Positions 44,569 to 53,908 of a stretch of 64,000 nt of DNA are shown here, one piece after another; the stretch's first letter is position 1; each line of letters opens with the position of its first letter. Made by a program: the position numbers and the translations under genes. Under the pieces are notes generated by a model. It worked only from the letters and a program-made list of their open reading frames with translations. It searched no databases and had not been told where the DNA came from. The DNA is from Malaciobacter pacificus (GTDB lineage Bacteria > Campylobacterota > Campylobacteria > Campylobacterales > Arcobacteraceae). The DNA lies in NCBI RefSeq assembly GCF_004214795.1, contig NZ_CP035928.1:2593992-2657991 (forward strand), read 5' to 3'.

Positions 44569-45465
44569 ATGATATATGAAATTTTCCACGAAACAACATT
44601 TGAATATGATTCACTAGTAACATTTAGTCATAATATTGCAAGACTAAAACCAAAAAAATGTGACACACAAGAGATTTTGGATTATAACTTAGAGATTACT
44701 CCAAAGCCTTTTGAAGTAAATGAGTTTAAAGACTATTTTGAAAATAAAAATAGCTTTATGCTAATAAGAGAAGCCCATAAAACTTTAAATGTAACAGCAA
44801 AATCAAAAGTATTTAGAGATGTAGATAAAATAAAAGAGAATGAGAAAAAACTAAGAGAGACTAAAATTACTGTTAAAGAGGCACTTGATAGACTTTCAAA
44901 ACATAATAAAGAAGATGCTTTAGAGAAACTATTCTTAATAGAAACAAACTCTATCCCAAATGCAAATAGTGAAATAAAAGAGTATATTTTAGAAATATTT
45001 AAAGAGGATAAAACACTATTTAATGCAACAAATGAGTTTATGAGTAGAATCTTTAAAGAGTTTAAATTTGTATCAGGATTTAGTGATATTACAACTCCTA
45101 TCGAAACTATTTTTAAAGAGAAAAAAGGTGTTTGTCAAGATTTTGCGCAGTTTGCAATATCTGCTTTAAGAGGTATTGGAATACCAACAAGATATGTAAG
45201 TGGTTATATCCAAACTTATCCTCAAGAAGGTCAAGAAAAACTATTCGGAGCTGATGCATCACATGCTTGGTTCTCTATTTATATTCCAGGTTTTGGATGG
45301 GCAGATTTTGACCCAACAAACAATAAAATTCCAAATGAAGAGTATATTATTTTAGGCTATGGTAGAGATTACAATGATATTGCACCACTAAAAGGTGTTG
45401 TTCAAAGTAGCGGTCAAAAAAGTAAACTAAATGTAAGGGTTAATGTAGAAAGATTAAAAGATTAA
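44569..45465 (+). CDS. transglutaminase-like cysteine peptidase
   Basis: The 298-residue protein has a transglutaminase N-terminal domain (EIFHETTFEYDSLVTFSHNIARLKP) and a catalytic core with Cys189 (GVCQDFAQF), His232 (SHAWFSIY) and Asp248 (DFDPTN). It lacks a signal peptide. It follows the ATP-grasp/alpha-E fusion by three bases. Its stop overlaps the stop of the convergent alpha-E gene: both lie in TTAA at 45462-45465. The triad supports amide-bond hydrolysis or transfer. Confidence 0.92.
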   Translation: MIYEIFHETTFEYDSLVTFSHNIARLKPKKCDTQEILDYNLEITPKPFEVNEFKDYFENKNSFMLIREAHKTLNVTAKSKVFRDVDKIKENEKKLRETKITVKEALDRLSKHNKEDALEKLFLIETNSIPNANSEIKEYILEIFKEDKTLFNATNEFMSRIFKEFKFVSGFSDITTPIETIFKEKKGVCQDFAQFAISALRGIGIPTRYVSGYIQTYPQEGQEKLFGADASHAWFSIYIPGFGWADFDPTNNKIPNEEYIILGYGRDYNDIAPLKGVVQSSGQKSKLNVRVNVERLKD

Positions 45466-46127
45466 TCTTCTACAATAATTTTATTTATTTTTGAGTTTAT
45501 TGAGTTTAATATAACCTCAAATGAATCATTTTCATCATGGGGTTTAAACTGTGCATCAGGAGCTAAGATACTAACTATTTGATCAATTTCTTCCATTAAA
45601 ACTATTGAAAACTCTTTATCTTTTTCAAGTCTAGTATGAAAATCAACTTTCTCAACTAATTTACCAAGCCTAATAAAGTAATCACTTGTATTTCTTTTTT
45701 GTTTTCTTGTTAATTCACCCCAAATTTCACTAATTAATGATAGTACATAATCAATATATCTACAATCAACATTAAAACTAGTATGACTTGAATGCTTAAG
45801 TAAATCAGCTAGCTCAATAACTGAACCAAATGCTTCTGTATCCATGTTTGATCTTGAAATAATTGCATTTTCTCTAGCATAACTCATTAATTGATTTAAA
45901 TTAGATTGGTGGTCACCAAAAATAGCTTTATTTAAAAAATCTTTTGCATCAGTATATTCTAAATCGACTCCTAAAATCTTATAAAAATCTTTTCCAGAAT
46001 CTTTATCAATATCAATTATTCTATCAAAATGATAAACAACTTCAATTAGTGTTGCTTCAATTCTTTCTAAGTATCTACCAAACCAATAAAGATTTGATGC
46101 TACATTTGCTGTTAATATTTGATCCAT
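45462..46127 (-). CDS. alpha-E domain protein (DUF403)
   Basis: The 222-residue all-helical protein starts with ILTANVASNLYWFGRYLERIEATLIEVVYHFD, the alpha-E signature. A longer frame adds 13 residues in the region of the upstream gene; ATG 46127 behind GGAGGA is preferred. That ribosome site is formed by the last codons (ATG GAG GAC) of the ATP-grasp gene, with one base between the stop and this ATG. It is the unfused equivalent of the C-terminal half of the 42073-44565 protein. Confidence 0.9.
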   Translation of the reverse strand: MDQILTANVASNLYWFGRYLERIEATLIEVVYHFDRIIDIDKDSGKDFYKILGVDLEYTDAKDFLNKAIFGDHQSNLNQLMSYARENAIISRSNMDTEAFGSVIELADLLKHSSHTSFNVDCRYIDYVLSLISEIWGELTRKQKRNTSDYFIRLGKLVEKVDFHTRLEKDKEFSIVLMEEIDQIVSILAPDAQFKPHDENDSFEVILNSINSKINKIIVED

Positions 46128-46128
46128 A

Positions 46129-47493
46129 TTAGTCCTCCATAACCCAAGTATCTTTAAATCCACCACCTTGTGATGAATTAACTAAATAATTACCCGCTTC
46201 CATTGCATATCTTGTTAAACCACACTGCCATACAGTTGGTTCTTCATCCATTACTACATAAGCTCTAAAGTCAGCTTTTCTTGGAAGTACTTCATTATCT
46301 ATAAAACACTCTTCATCATAGAATTCAATCAACTCTTGTGCAATAAATCTTCTTGGATTTGCAGCAATTAAAGTTTTTAAATCTTCAATTTGGATTTTTG
46401 ACATATTATGACCAAACATTACACCATAACCACCAGCTTCAGCAACATCTTTTATTACTAATTTTTCCATATTATCAAATACATATTTTCTATCTTCTTC
46501 AAAGTAAGGAAGATATGTAGGAGCATTATTTAGAATTGGATCTTCACCTAAATAGTATTTAATCATTTTTGGAACAAAGTAGTAAATACCTTTATCATCA
46601 GCAATTCCATTTCCAGGTGCATTCATAATCGATACATTACCAGCAAAATATGCTTCCATAATTCCAGGAACTCCAATTAAACTATCTTTATTAAAGAATT
46701 TAGGATCTAAAAACTCATCATCTAATCTTCTATAAATAGAACCAACTTTAATTAGTTTTCCATTATAGTTTTTGAAATATAAAACTTTATTCTTAACAGT
46801 AAGTTCCGTATTTCTTACTAGTTGAGCACCAATTTTTTTAGCCAAATATGCATGTTCATAGTATGCAGAATTAAATCTACCAGGTGTTAAAACAACGTTT
46901 ATTCCACCAGTGTTTACATAATCCATAGCCTTACTTAAAATAGAAGGATATTGCTTAATAGGCTTAATTTTAAGTTTTTCAAAAAACTCAGGATAGAGTT
47001 TTCTATAAGTATCTCTAATTGATAGTGGATAACTAGCACCACTTGGTACTCTTAGATTATCTTCTAAAATAACCCAATCATTGGTAACCACATCTTTTAC
47101 TAAATCAATACCATTAATATGGGTTCTTAATTTTTTGTTAGGAGAGAAGCCTTCTAGTTCTTTTAGATAACCAGTTGCTTCATAAATGAACTCTTTTGGA
47201 ATAATTCCATCTTTAACAATTTTTTTATCAGTGTATAAATCTTCTAAAAAAAGATTTAGTGCTTTTATACGTTGTGATAAACCTTTTTCCATCTTATCAA
47301 ACTCTTCAGAGCCAATAATTCTTGGAATAACATCAAAAGGTAATGACCTTTCTATAAAATTACCATCCTTATATAGATTAAAATTTACAGCAAATTTATC
47401 CATATATCTTTGGAATTCATCAATCTTTGTTCTATCTTGTTTTGAGAAGATTTCCCAAAACAACTCATTTAACTTATTCTTATCATCTAACAA
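46129..47493 (-). CDS. circularly permuted ATP-grasp ligase, stand-alone
   Basis: The 454-residue protein is a COG2308-type ATP-grasp: LPFDVIPRIIGSEEFDKMEKGLSQRIKALNLFLEDLY, LEDNLRVPSGASYPL, TPGRFNSAYYEHAYLAKKIG, the Gly-rich nucleotide loop VIKDVAEAGGYGVMFG, AQELIEF, and DFRAYVV plus NSSQGGGFKDTWV with Mg/ATP ligands. All these suggest an active ATP-dependent carboxylate-amine ligase. It is first in a minus-strand pair with the alpha-E gene, convergent with the fused set. The substrate is unknown. Confidence 0.92.
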   Translation of the reverse strand: MLDDKNKLNELFWEIFSKQDRTKIDEFQRYMDKFAVNFNLYKDGNFIERSLPFDVIPRIIGSEEFDKMEKGLSQRIKALNLFLEDLYTDKKIVKDGIIPKEFIYEATGYLKELEGFSPNKKLRTHINGIDLVKDVVTNDWVILEDNLRVPSGASYPLSIRDTYRKLYPEFFEKLKIKPIKQYPSILSKAMDYVNTGGINVVLTPGRFNSAYYEHAYLAKKIGAQLVRNTELTVKNKVLYFKNYNGKLIKVGSIYRRLDDEFLDPKFFNKDSLIGVPGIMEAYFAGNVSIMNAPGNGIADDKGIYYFVPKMIKYYLGEDPILNNAPTYLPYFEEDRKYVFDNMEKLVIKDVAEAGGYGVMFGHNMSKIQIEDLKTLIAANPRRFIAQELIEFYDEECFIDNEVLPRKADFRAYVVMDEEPTVWQCGLTRYAMEAGNYLVNSSQGGGFKDTWVMED

Positions 47494-47613
47494 CTTACAC
47501 CTCCAACTAGAATATTGTAGTACTTAAATTATAAGATAAATGTTAATAATATAATCATTTTGTAATTTTTATGTATAAAAAATAATCATGAAGTGGAGGG
47601 AAAAGTCATAAAA

Positions 47614-47643
47614 AAAGGGAAAAGACCATAATCTCTTCCCTTT
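47614..47643 (-). terminator. intrinsic terminator of typA
   Basis: An 8-bp stem (AAAGGGAA / TTCCCTTT) with a 14-base loop is followed on the minus strand by a run of seven T. It lies 22 bases after the typA stop. Confidence 0.8.
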
Positions 47644-47664
47644 ATAAATTATTTGAGGTCTAAA

Positions 47665-49482
47665 TTATTCAGCAAATTTAGCTTTTTTTGCAGCTCTTTT
47701 TCTAACTGTTGGATCTAAATCTCTTTTTCTAACTCTAATTGTTAAAGGAGTAACTTCAACTAACTCATCTTCTTCAATCCACTCTAATGCATTTTCTAAA
47801 GACATTGCTCTTGGTGGAACTAATTTAATAGCATCGTCACTACCAGATGCTCTTACGTTTGTAAGTGCTTTACCTTTGATTGGGTTAACATCTAAGTCAT
47901 TAGATTTTGCATGCTCACCAATTACCATTCCAACATATACTTTATCTTGAGGTTTAATAAACATAACACCTCTATCTTGTAAGTTGAAAATTGAGTAACC
48001 TAAAGCTTCTCCATTTTCCATAGAAACTAATGCTCCATATTTTCTAGATTCAACTGTTCCAGAATATGGTCTAAACTCTAAGAATGAGTGGTTCATAACA
48101 CCCTCACCTTTTGTTTCAGTTAAGAACTCAGTTCTAATACCAATTAATCCTCTTGCAGGAATTTCAAACTCTAATCTTGTAAACCCAGAACCCATTGGAA
48201 CCATGTTTGTCATATTAGCTTTTCTTTTACCAAGTTTTTCGATAATTGCTCCAGAGAACTCATCTGGTGTATCAATTACTAGGTGCTCAAATGGCTCATA
48301 AGTTACACCATTTTCTTCTTTTGTAATTACTTCTGGTCTACCAATAGAGAACTCAAAACCTTCTCTTCTCATGTTCTCTGCTAAAATAGTAATTTGAAGT
48401 TCACCTCTTCCGTTTACTTTAAATTTACCTTCACCAATTTGCTCATAATTCATAGCAATATTAGTGTTCATTTCAGATTTTAATCTCTCATCAATTTTAT
48501 TTGAAGTAACAAATTTACCCTCAGTTCCTGCTAATGGAGAATCATTTACTGCAAATGTAACTGAAAGTGTTGGCTCTTCAATGTGCATAGGATCTAGTGG
48601 CATTGGGTTAGCTGGGTCACAAAGTGAATCACCTACATCAATTGTTTCAAAACCTGCAACAGCACAGATATCACCTGCTCCTGCTTTTTGAATTTCAACT
48701 CTATCTAAACCTTTAAATCCAATAAGTTTAGTTACTCTACCCTTTACTTTTTCACCATCTGCTTTTACAAGCATTACAGTTTCACCCATAGAAATAGTAC
48801 CGTTGAAAATTCTAGCAATTCCTATTTTTCCAATGAAATTATCATAATCAAGAGTAAATACTTGAAGTTGTAGACCATTATCTTCGCTTCCTTGAGGAGT
48901 TGGTACTTTTTCTAAAATAGTTTCAAATAATGGTTTTAAATCCATATTTCCATCATTTGCTTCATATCTTGCATAACCATCTCTAGCAGCTGCATAAATT
49001 ACAGGGAACTCTAATTGTTCTTCATTTGCATCCATATCAGCAAATAGGTCAAATACCTCATCAACAACTCTTTCAGGGTCAGCTGCTGGTTTATCAATTT
49101 TATTAACAACAACGATAGGCTTATGACCTAAAGATAATGCTTTTTTTACAACGAATTTTGTTTGAGGCATAACACCTTCTTGTGCGTCAACTAGTAATAA
49201 TACACAGTCAACCATCTTTAAAACCCTCTCAACTTCTCCACCAAAATCGGCGTGTCCTGGAGTGTCAATGATGTTAATTCTTACACCTTCGTAATCAATT
49301 GCAGTATTCTTAGAAAGAATAGTAATACCTCTTTCTTTTTCAATTGCATTACTATCCATAACTCTTTCATCAACTTGTGTGTGAGCTGCGAAAGTTCCAG
49401 ATTGTTTTAATAATTCATCTACTAATGTTGTTTTACCGTGGTCAACGTGTGCGATAACGGCAATATTTCTAATGTCTCTCAT
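47665..49482 (-). CDS. typA: ribosome-associated GTPase TypA/BipA
   Basis: The 605-residue translational GTPase has G1 [11 protein letters not shown]2 in [14 protein letters not shown]3 [14 protein letters not shown] and G4 NKIDKP, followed by the EF-G-like domains and the TypA-specific C-terminal domain ([31 protein letters not shown]). It assists ribosome assembly and stress adaptation. The ATG lies behind AAAGAGAATA, and a 181-base divergent region separates it from the cytochrome cluster. Confidence 0.97.
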   Translation of the reverse strand: MRDIRNIAVIAHVDHGKTTLVDELLKQSGTFAAHTQVDERVMDSNAIEKERGITILSKNTAIDYEGVRINIIDTPGHADFGGEVERVLKMVDCVLLLVDAQEGVMPQTKFVVKKALSLGHKPIVVVNKIDKPAADPERVVDEVFDLFADMDANEEQLEFPVIYAAARDGYARYEANDGNMDLKPLFETILEKVPTPQGSEDNGLQLQVFTLDYDNFIGKIGIARIFNGTISMGETVMLVKADGEKVKGRVTKLIGFKGLDRVEIQKAGAGDICAVAGFETIDVGDSLCDPANPMPLDPMHIEEPTLSVTFAVNDSPLAGTEGKFVTSNKIDERLKSEMNTNIAMNYEQIGEGKFKVNGRGELQITILAENMRREGFEFSIGRPEVITKEENGVTYEPFEHLVIDTPDEFSGAIIEKLGKRKANMTNMVPMGSGFTRLEFEIPARGLIGIRTEFLTETKGEGVMNHSFLEFRPYSGTVESRKYGALVSMENGEALGYSIFNLQDRGVMFIKPQDKVYVGMVIGEHAKSNDLDVNPIKGKALTNVRASGSDDAIKLVPPRAMSLENALEWIEEDELVEVTPLTIRVRKRDLDPTVRKRAAKKAKFAE

Positions 49483-49595
49483 TTATTCTCTTTGATTAAA
49501 ATTTTCGCGATTATACTGAAAATATGCTTAAAAGCTCTTGTTATTTTAAAAAATACTTAAATCTTGTTACTGTACTGTAATATTTTGTCAAGAAA

Positions 49596-49614
49596 ATGTA
49601 AAGAGACTTTACAT
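49596..49614. promoter_or_regulatory. palindrome upstream of the SHP-DHC cluster
   Basis: ATGTAAAG-AGA-CTTTACAT is a perfect 8-bp inverted repeat with a three-base spacer, 49 bases before the first cytochrome ATG and in the divergent region with typA. It is a candidate site for the OmpR-type response regulator encoded at 52042-52704; the binding partner is inferred. Confidence 0.5.
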
Positions 49615-49663
49615 CATAGCTTTAACTTCTTTTCTTATACTTGCAATATCAAAAGGAGAAAAT

Positions 49664-50065
49664 ATGAAGTATTTAGTTTCAGTACTATTAATTTTTAGTA
49701 TAAGTAATGCAAATGTAGTTGATGATTATCTAAATTCACTTAAAACTGAAGTATTAAAAAATGAGCCAAACTTTAAAGGTTTTGATTATAAAAGAGGTGA
49801 AGAAATTTTCACATCAAAACATATTGGGAAAAAAGGTAAAGAGATATCATGCACATCATGTCATGGAATAAATCTAAATGAATCTAGTAAAAACTTCTTT
49901 ACAGGTAAAACTATAAAACCGCTTTCACCAAAAGCCAATCCAAAAAGATTTACAAAAGTAAAAAATATTGAAAAATGGTTAAAAAGAAATTTTAATGATG
50001 TTTACAACAGAGTTGGAACAGCAAAAGAAAAAGGCGATGTAGTAACATACATCATAACTAAATAA
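49664..50065 (+). CDS. SHP-like c-type cytochrome (DUF1924)
   Basis: A signal peptide (MKYLVSVLLIFSISNANVV) and one heme motif, SCTSCHG, mark a periplasmic cytochrome of 133 residues. The segments YKRGEEIFTSKHIGKKGKEISCTSCHG, GKTIKPLSPKANPKRFT and KNIEKWLKRNFNDVYNR match the sphaeroides-heme-protein/DUF1924 family, in which Asn may replace Met as the sixth, O2-sensitive ligand. The next genes encode the diheme partner and membrane cytochrome b, the known SHP-DHC-cytochrome b arrangement. Confidence 0.85.
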   Translation: MKYLVSVLLIFSISNANVVDDYLNSLKTEVLKNEPNFKGFDYKRGEEIFTSKHIGKKGKEISCTSCHGINLNESSKNFFTGKTIKPLSPKANPKRFTKVKNIEKWLKRNFNDVYNRVGTAKEKGDVVTYIITK

Positions 50066-50075
50066 AGGATTTATT

Positions 50076-50570
50076 ATGAAATATATATTTAGTCTCTTAC
50101 TTTTTATTGGTATTTTAAATGCTGCAGGAGTTAAGCCTGTTAATAATGAATTATATATAAATGAGTGTGCTTCATGTCACTTTGGGTATCAACCAGGACT
50201 TTTACCTTCTAAATCTTGGGATAAAGTTATGAATAACTTATCGAATCACTTTGGAACGGATGCTAGTTTAGACCAAGAAGATTTTGATAAGATTTATAAA
50301 TATATTATGGAAAATAGTGCTGAAAAAGCAATGAACTACAAAAGAAGTAGAAGAATTGTAAACAGTCTTGCTTCTTATACACAAGATATTAATTCTATTA
50401 CAAAAGTTCCATATATTATTAGAAAACATAGAGAAATTCCAAAAAGATTAATAACTCAAGATAAAGTAAAAACCCTTTCAAATTGTACTGCTTGTCATAC
50501 AACTGCAAAAAAAGGTATTTACAGTGAGAGAGATATAAGAATCCCAGGTTATGGAAGATGGGATGATTAA
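50076..50570 (+). CDS. diheme cytochrome c (DHC)
   Basis: A signal peptide (ending near GILNAAG) is followed by two CxxCH motifs, NECASCHFG near residue 35 and NCTACHTT near residue 144. The form with LLPSKSWDKVMNNLSNHFGTDASLD matches the DHC family, electron donor to SHP. A second DHC domain is encoded at the end of the next gene (NHFG-like stretches NLENHFGDDASLD), so DHC has been duplicated. It starts ten bases after the SHP gene. Confidence 0.88.
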   Translation: MKYIFSLLLFIGILNAAGVKPVNNELYINECASCHFGYQPGLLPSKSWDKVMNNLSNHFGTDASLDQEDFDKIYKYIMENSAEKAMNYKRSRRIVNSLASYTQDINSITKVPYIIRKHREIPKRLITQDKVKTLSNCTACHTTAKKGIYSERDIRIPGYGRWDD

Positions 50571-50579
50571 GGATTAGAT

Positions 50580-51696
50580 ATGAATAAATCATATATTTGG
50601 ACACTACCAACTAGAGTTTTTCACGCTTTTTTTGCAATATTTATTTTGTTTGCATTTTTAAGTGATGAAGATAATTTATTACAATACCATGCAATCATTG
50701 GTTATGCAATATTTATTTTACTTTTCTTTAGAGTTATTTGGGGATTTATAGGTCCTTCTCACTCTAAATTTAAAGAGTTTCCTTTGGGAAAAAAGAATCT
50801 AAAAGAGTTTTCAAAAGAGATATTTAGTGATAAGTCAAAATATATAGGACATAATCCTGCTGCTTCTTATGTGATGATAGCAATATTAATTACAGTGTTT
50901 TTAACTATCATTAGTGGAATTTTAGCATATGGTATTCAAGAAGGTAGAGGAATAGCATCATTTTTAAATGCAACATATTTTAAAGATATGGAACTATTCG
51001 AAGAGATTCATGAATTTTTTACAGGTATTCTTTTGGCTTTAATTGCTGCTCACTTAGGTGGAGTATTAGTTGATAAACTACTTCATGGTAAAAATAAAAC
51101 TTTAAACTCCATTGCAAATGGTTATAAAATGACAGAAGAAAAAGTAGAAGTTAAATTAAATATTTATCAAAAAGCCTTTGCGACTATTATGCTTATAATA
51201 TTTATTAGTTTTTTGATTTTTAATATCTCAAGTCCTAAAAATATATTAACTGCTTCAGTTTTTAAAAGTGTTGATTATAGTGTTCAAAATGAACTTTTTG
51301 TAAATGAGTGTGCATCATGTCATACTCTGTATCCCTCCAAATTTATTGCCTAAACACTCTTGGGTAAAACTTATGGGTAATTTAGAAAATCATTTTGGAG
51401 ATGATGCATCCTTAGATGCAAAAGATACAAAAGAGATCTTAGATTTTTTACTAAAAAATAGTGCAGAAACTTCAAGCAAACAAGCTAGTTTGAAGTTTTT
51501 GAATTCAATTGGGAATAAAGATATAATAGCTATGAGTCAAACAACTTATTGGGAGAAAACTCATAAAAAAATTGACCCCAAACTATTTAAACATGAACAA
51601 ATTCAAAGTAAAGCAAATTGTAAAGCTTGTCATAGTGATATTGAAAAAGGATTAATAGAGAATGAAAATATTAAAAATCTTTCTGATTTTAAGTAG
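50580..51696 (+). pseudogene. cytochrome b-DHC fusion gene with a one-base frameshift
   Basis: The first part (50580-51353) encodes a cytochrome b561-type membrane protein with four or five helices and His in TRVFHAFFA, YHAIIGYAI and AAHLGGVL, then a further helix and NELFVNECASCHTLYP. The frame then stops. In another frame the DHC domain continues: PPNLLPKHSWVKLMGNLENH to NCKACHSDIEKG (to 51696). Dropping one C from the CCC run at 51333-51335 restores a 371-residue protein with one heme motif before and one after the site. It may be a real mutation, phase variation or an assembly error. The cytochrome b part could still function alone. Confidence 0.88.
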
Positions 51697-52030
51697 TCTG
51701 TTTATATTTTTAAATGCCGATGATGACCATTACAAAGAGCACAAATATAAAAATTTAGAGTATTTAAAATTAGATACTAATCAAATCAAACAAATGAGAA
51801 CTATTTTAATTAAATATAAAAACAAATATGAAGAGTTTTATGAGTTTAAAGAAGACAGAGAAGATGAGTTAGAAGATTTAATAAAAGAAGAAACTTTCAA
51901 TAGTGAGAGATATACAAAAATACTAACAATTATTCATACAAAAGCAATAGAACTTCAAACTCAAAGAATGGAAGAGATATTTAATATTTTAAATAAAAAA
52001 CAAAGAAAAGAAATTTGCAAAATATCATGA
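51662..52030 (+). CDS. periplasmic Spy/CpxP-like protein
   Basis: The 122-residue protein has a signal peptide (MKILKIFLILSSLFIFLNADDDH) and a highly charged helical part with LKLDTNQIKQMRTILIKYKNKYEEFYEFKEDREDELEDLI and LQTQRMEEIFNILNKKQRKEI, the LTxxQ-like pattern of the Spy/CpxP family. Such proteins sense or buffer envelope stress in front of two-component systems. It overlaps the broken fusion gene by 35 bases and precedes the response regulator. Confidence 0.75.
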   Translation: MKILKIFLILSSLFIFLNADDDHYKEHKYKNLEYLKLDTNQIKQMRTILIKYKNKYEEFYEFKEDREDELEDLIKEETFNSERYTKILTIIHTKAIELQTQRMEEIFNILNKKQRKEICKIS

Positions 52031-52041
52031 GGAGTGGGAAA

Positions 52042-52704
52042 TTGACTAGAAAAATATTATTAATTGAAGATGATTTACAAATCCAAAAATTTATAGTTGA
52101 TTATCTAGCTGACTATCACTTTGAATGCATAGCTTTTTCAATGCCAACTGATGCATTAAATGCTTTAAATAAAGAGGATTTCCAGCTAGTAATACTTGAT
52201 TTAATGCTTCCTGGAATGGATGGATTTGATTTATTTAAAAAGATAAAAAGTATAAAAGATTTACCTATTATTATCTCTTCAGCACGTGGTGATATAGGAA
52301 ATAAAATACATGGCTTTGAACTAGGAGCTGAAGATTATCTTGCAAAACCTTATGAACCAAGAGAATTGGTTTTAAGAATTGAGCATATATTAAAAAGAAC
52401 CCTTTCAAAAAAAGTAAAAATAGCAGAATTTGAAATTGATAAAGAGAATAGAACAGTTAGTATTGATGATTTTCCTATTGATTTTACAAAAATTGAGTTT
52501 GAGATTTTTTGTTTTTTAACTCAAAATATAAATAAAATCTCTTCTAGAGAACAGATCCTAAATGCTACTAGTTTAGATGAAAATACAAAAAATAGAACAA
52601 TAGATATGCATATTTCAAACATAAGATATAAAATTGGAGATGATTCTAAAAATCCAAAATATATCAAATCTGTTTGGGGTGTTGGATATAAATTTGTAGG
52701 TTAA
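52042..52704 (+). CDS. OmpR-family response regulator
   Basis: The 220-residue protein has a receiver domain with acidic pocket IEDD, phosphorylated Asp in LVILDLMLPGMDG and Lys in YLAKPYEP, then an OmpR-type winged helix (about residues 125-220, ending YIKSVWGVGYKFVG). Frames open upstream (ATG 52027 overlaps the previous stop), but TTG 52042 with AGGAG at seven bases starts right at the receiver strand. The kinase follows by one base. It probably controls the cytochrome cluster. Confidence 0.92.
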   Translation: MTRKILLIEDDLQIQKFIVDYLADYHFECIAFSMPTDALNALNKEDFQLVILDLMLPGMDGFDLFKKIKSIKDLPIIISSARGDIGNKIHGFELGAEDYLAKPYEPRELVLRIEHILKRTLSKKVKIAEFEIDKENRTVSIDDFPIDFTKIEFEIFCFLTQNINKISSREQILNATSLDENTKNRTIDMHISNIRYKIGDDSKNPKYIKSVWGVGYKFVG

Positions 52705-52705
52705 T

Positions 52706-53896
52706 ATGTCGATTTTTAGAAAACTTAGTATTTTATTTTTAATTAGCCTTATTTTAATGGCAATTATTGGGTCTTGGATGGATTCAATCAATGCAAAAAG
52801 AATTGATAATCTAGTAAAAGAGAAATATATAAAAATCGTAGATAATATATTTGAAAATATAGAAAACAAAACAAAAGTAAATGAAATAATTGAAGCAAAT
52901 AAATTAAAAACTATTGAAAAATATAGTTTTAATTCAAATATTATTTATGAACGAAATTATACTTTTGGGAAAATAAAAATCTTAAAAGAGACTTTTGATG
53001 ATGAGTTTATAATTTATATTAATTATTTAGATGAAGAGTACTTTTTAAAAACACCAGATGAAGAGAATTTAAATGATAAGACTATTTTAAATATACTAAT
53101 ATCACTTGATATTATTGCTTTAATTTTAATCTTTTTATATATTCTAAAACTATTATCACCACTAAAAGTCATAACTAAAAAAATCACTTCATTTTCAAAT
53201 GGTGATTTTACATCAAGAACAAATATTAACTCAAAAGATGAAATAGGATTATTATCTAAAACCTTTGATAATATGGCAAATAATTTAGAAAATCAAATAA
53301 AAACAAAAGAGGAGTTATTAAGGGATATTGGTCATGAACTTAGAACTCCTATAACAAAAGGTAAATTTGCCGTTGAAAAAATAGATGATGAAGGACAAAA
53401 AGAGCTACTTCAAAAAATATTTATTGATTTAGAGACTTTAACAAATGAGCTAATTGAACTTGAGAAACTAAACTCTAATGAACTTGAAAAAACTACTTTT
53501 GAGAGTGAAACACTGATTATTGAGGCTTTAGACAAACTTTATATTGATGATGAATCAAAAATTGATTTAGTTTTAGATGATAATTTTAAAATTAATGGTG
53601 ATTTATACTATTTAACAAAAGCTGTTAAAAACTTAATTGATAATGCTTTAAAATACTCAACAAAACTTCCAGTAATAATTGAAGTAAAGCAAAACTCAAT
53701 AATCATAAAAAATCAAGGTGAAAAACTGTCACAAGAAATAGAATACTATTTAAAACCATTTACCCAAGAGTCAACTGCTAGAAATGGTTTTGGACTTGGA
53801 TTATCAATAGTTAAAAAAGTAATTGATAAACATAAATATAAATTAAACTATAATTACGCCCAAGGATATAATATATTCCAAATTGATTTTAAATAA
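52706..53896 (+). CDS. sensor histidine kinase (ArsS-like)
   Basis: The 396-residue protein has an N-terminal membrane helix (about 5-22), a periplasmic loop (about 25-130), a second helix (about 132-150), a HAMP linker (LSPLKVITKKITSFSNGDFTSRTN), the phospho-acceptor His in DIGHELRTPITKG, and an ATPase domain with NLIDNALKYS and NGFGLGLSIVKKV. It resembles the Campylobacterota ArsS type. With the preceding regulator it forms the two-component system of the SHP-DHC cluster, like QseBC near such genes in other proteobacteria. Confidence 0.92.
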   Translation: MSIFRKLSILFLISLILMAIIGSWMDSINAKRIDNLVKEKYIKIVDNIFENIENKTKVNEIIEANKLKTIEKYSFNSNIIYERNYTFGKIKILKETFDDEFIIYINYLDEEYFLKTPDEENLNDKTILNILISLDIIALILIFLYILKLLSPLKVITKKITSFSNGDFTSRTNINSKDEIGLLSKTFDNMANNLENQIKTKEELLRDIGHELRTPITKGKFAVEKIDDEGQKELLQKIFIDLETLTNELIELEKLNSNELEKTTFESETLIIEALDKLYIDDESKIDLVLDDNFKINGDLYYLTKAVKNLIDNALKYSTKLPVIIEVKQNSIIIKNQGEKLSQEIEYYLKPFTQESTARNGFGLGLSIVKKVIDKHKYKLNYNYAQGYNIFQIDFK

Positions 53897-53908
53897 CAAA
53901 GTATTTTT

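Noticed and set aside
51304..51696. Independent start for the second half of the cytochrome b-DHC fusion
   Set aside because: The first residues of that frame do not resemble DHC and it would lack the first heme motif and signal peptide; a frameshift explains the data better.
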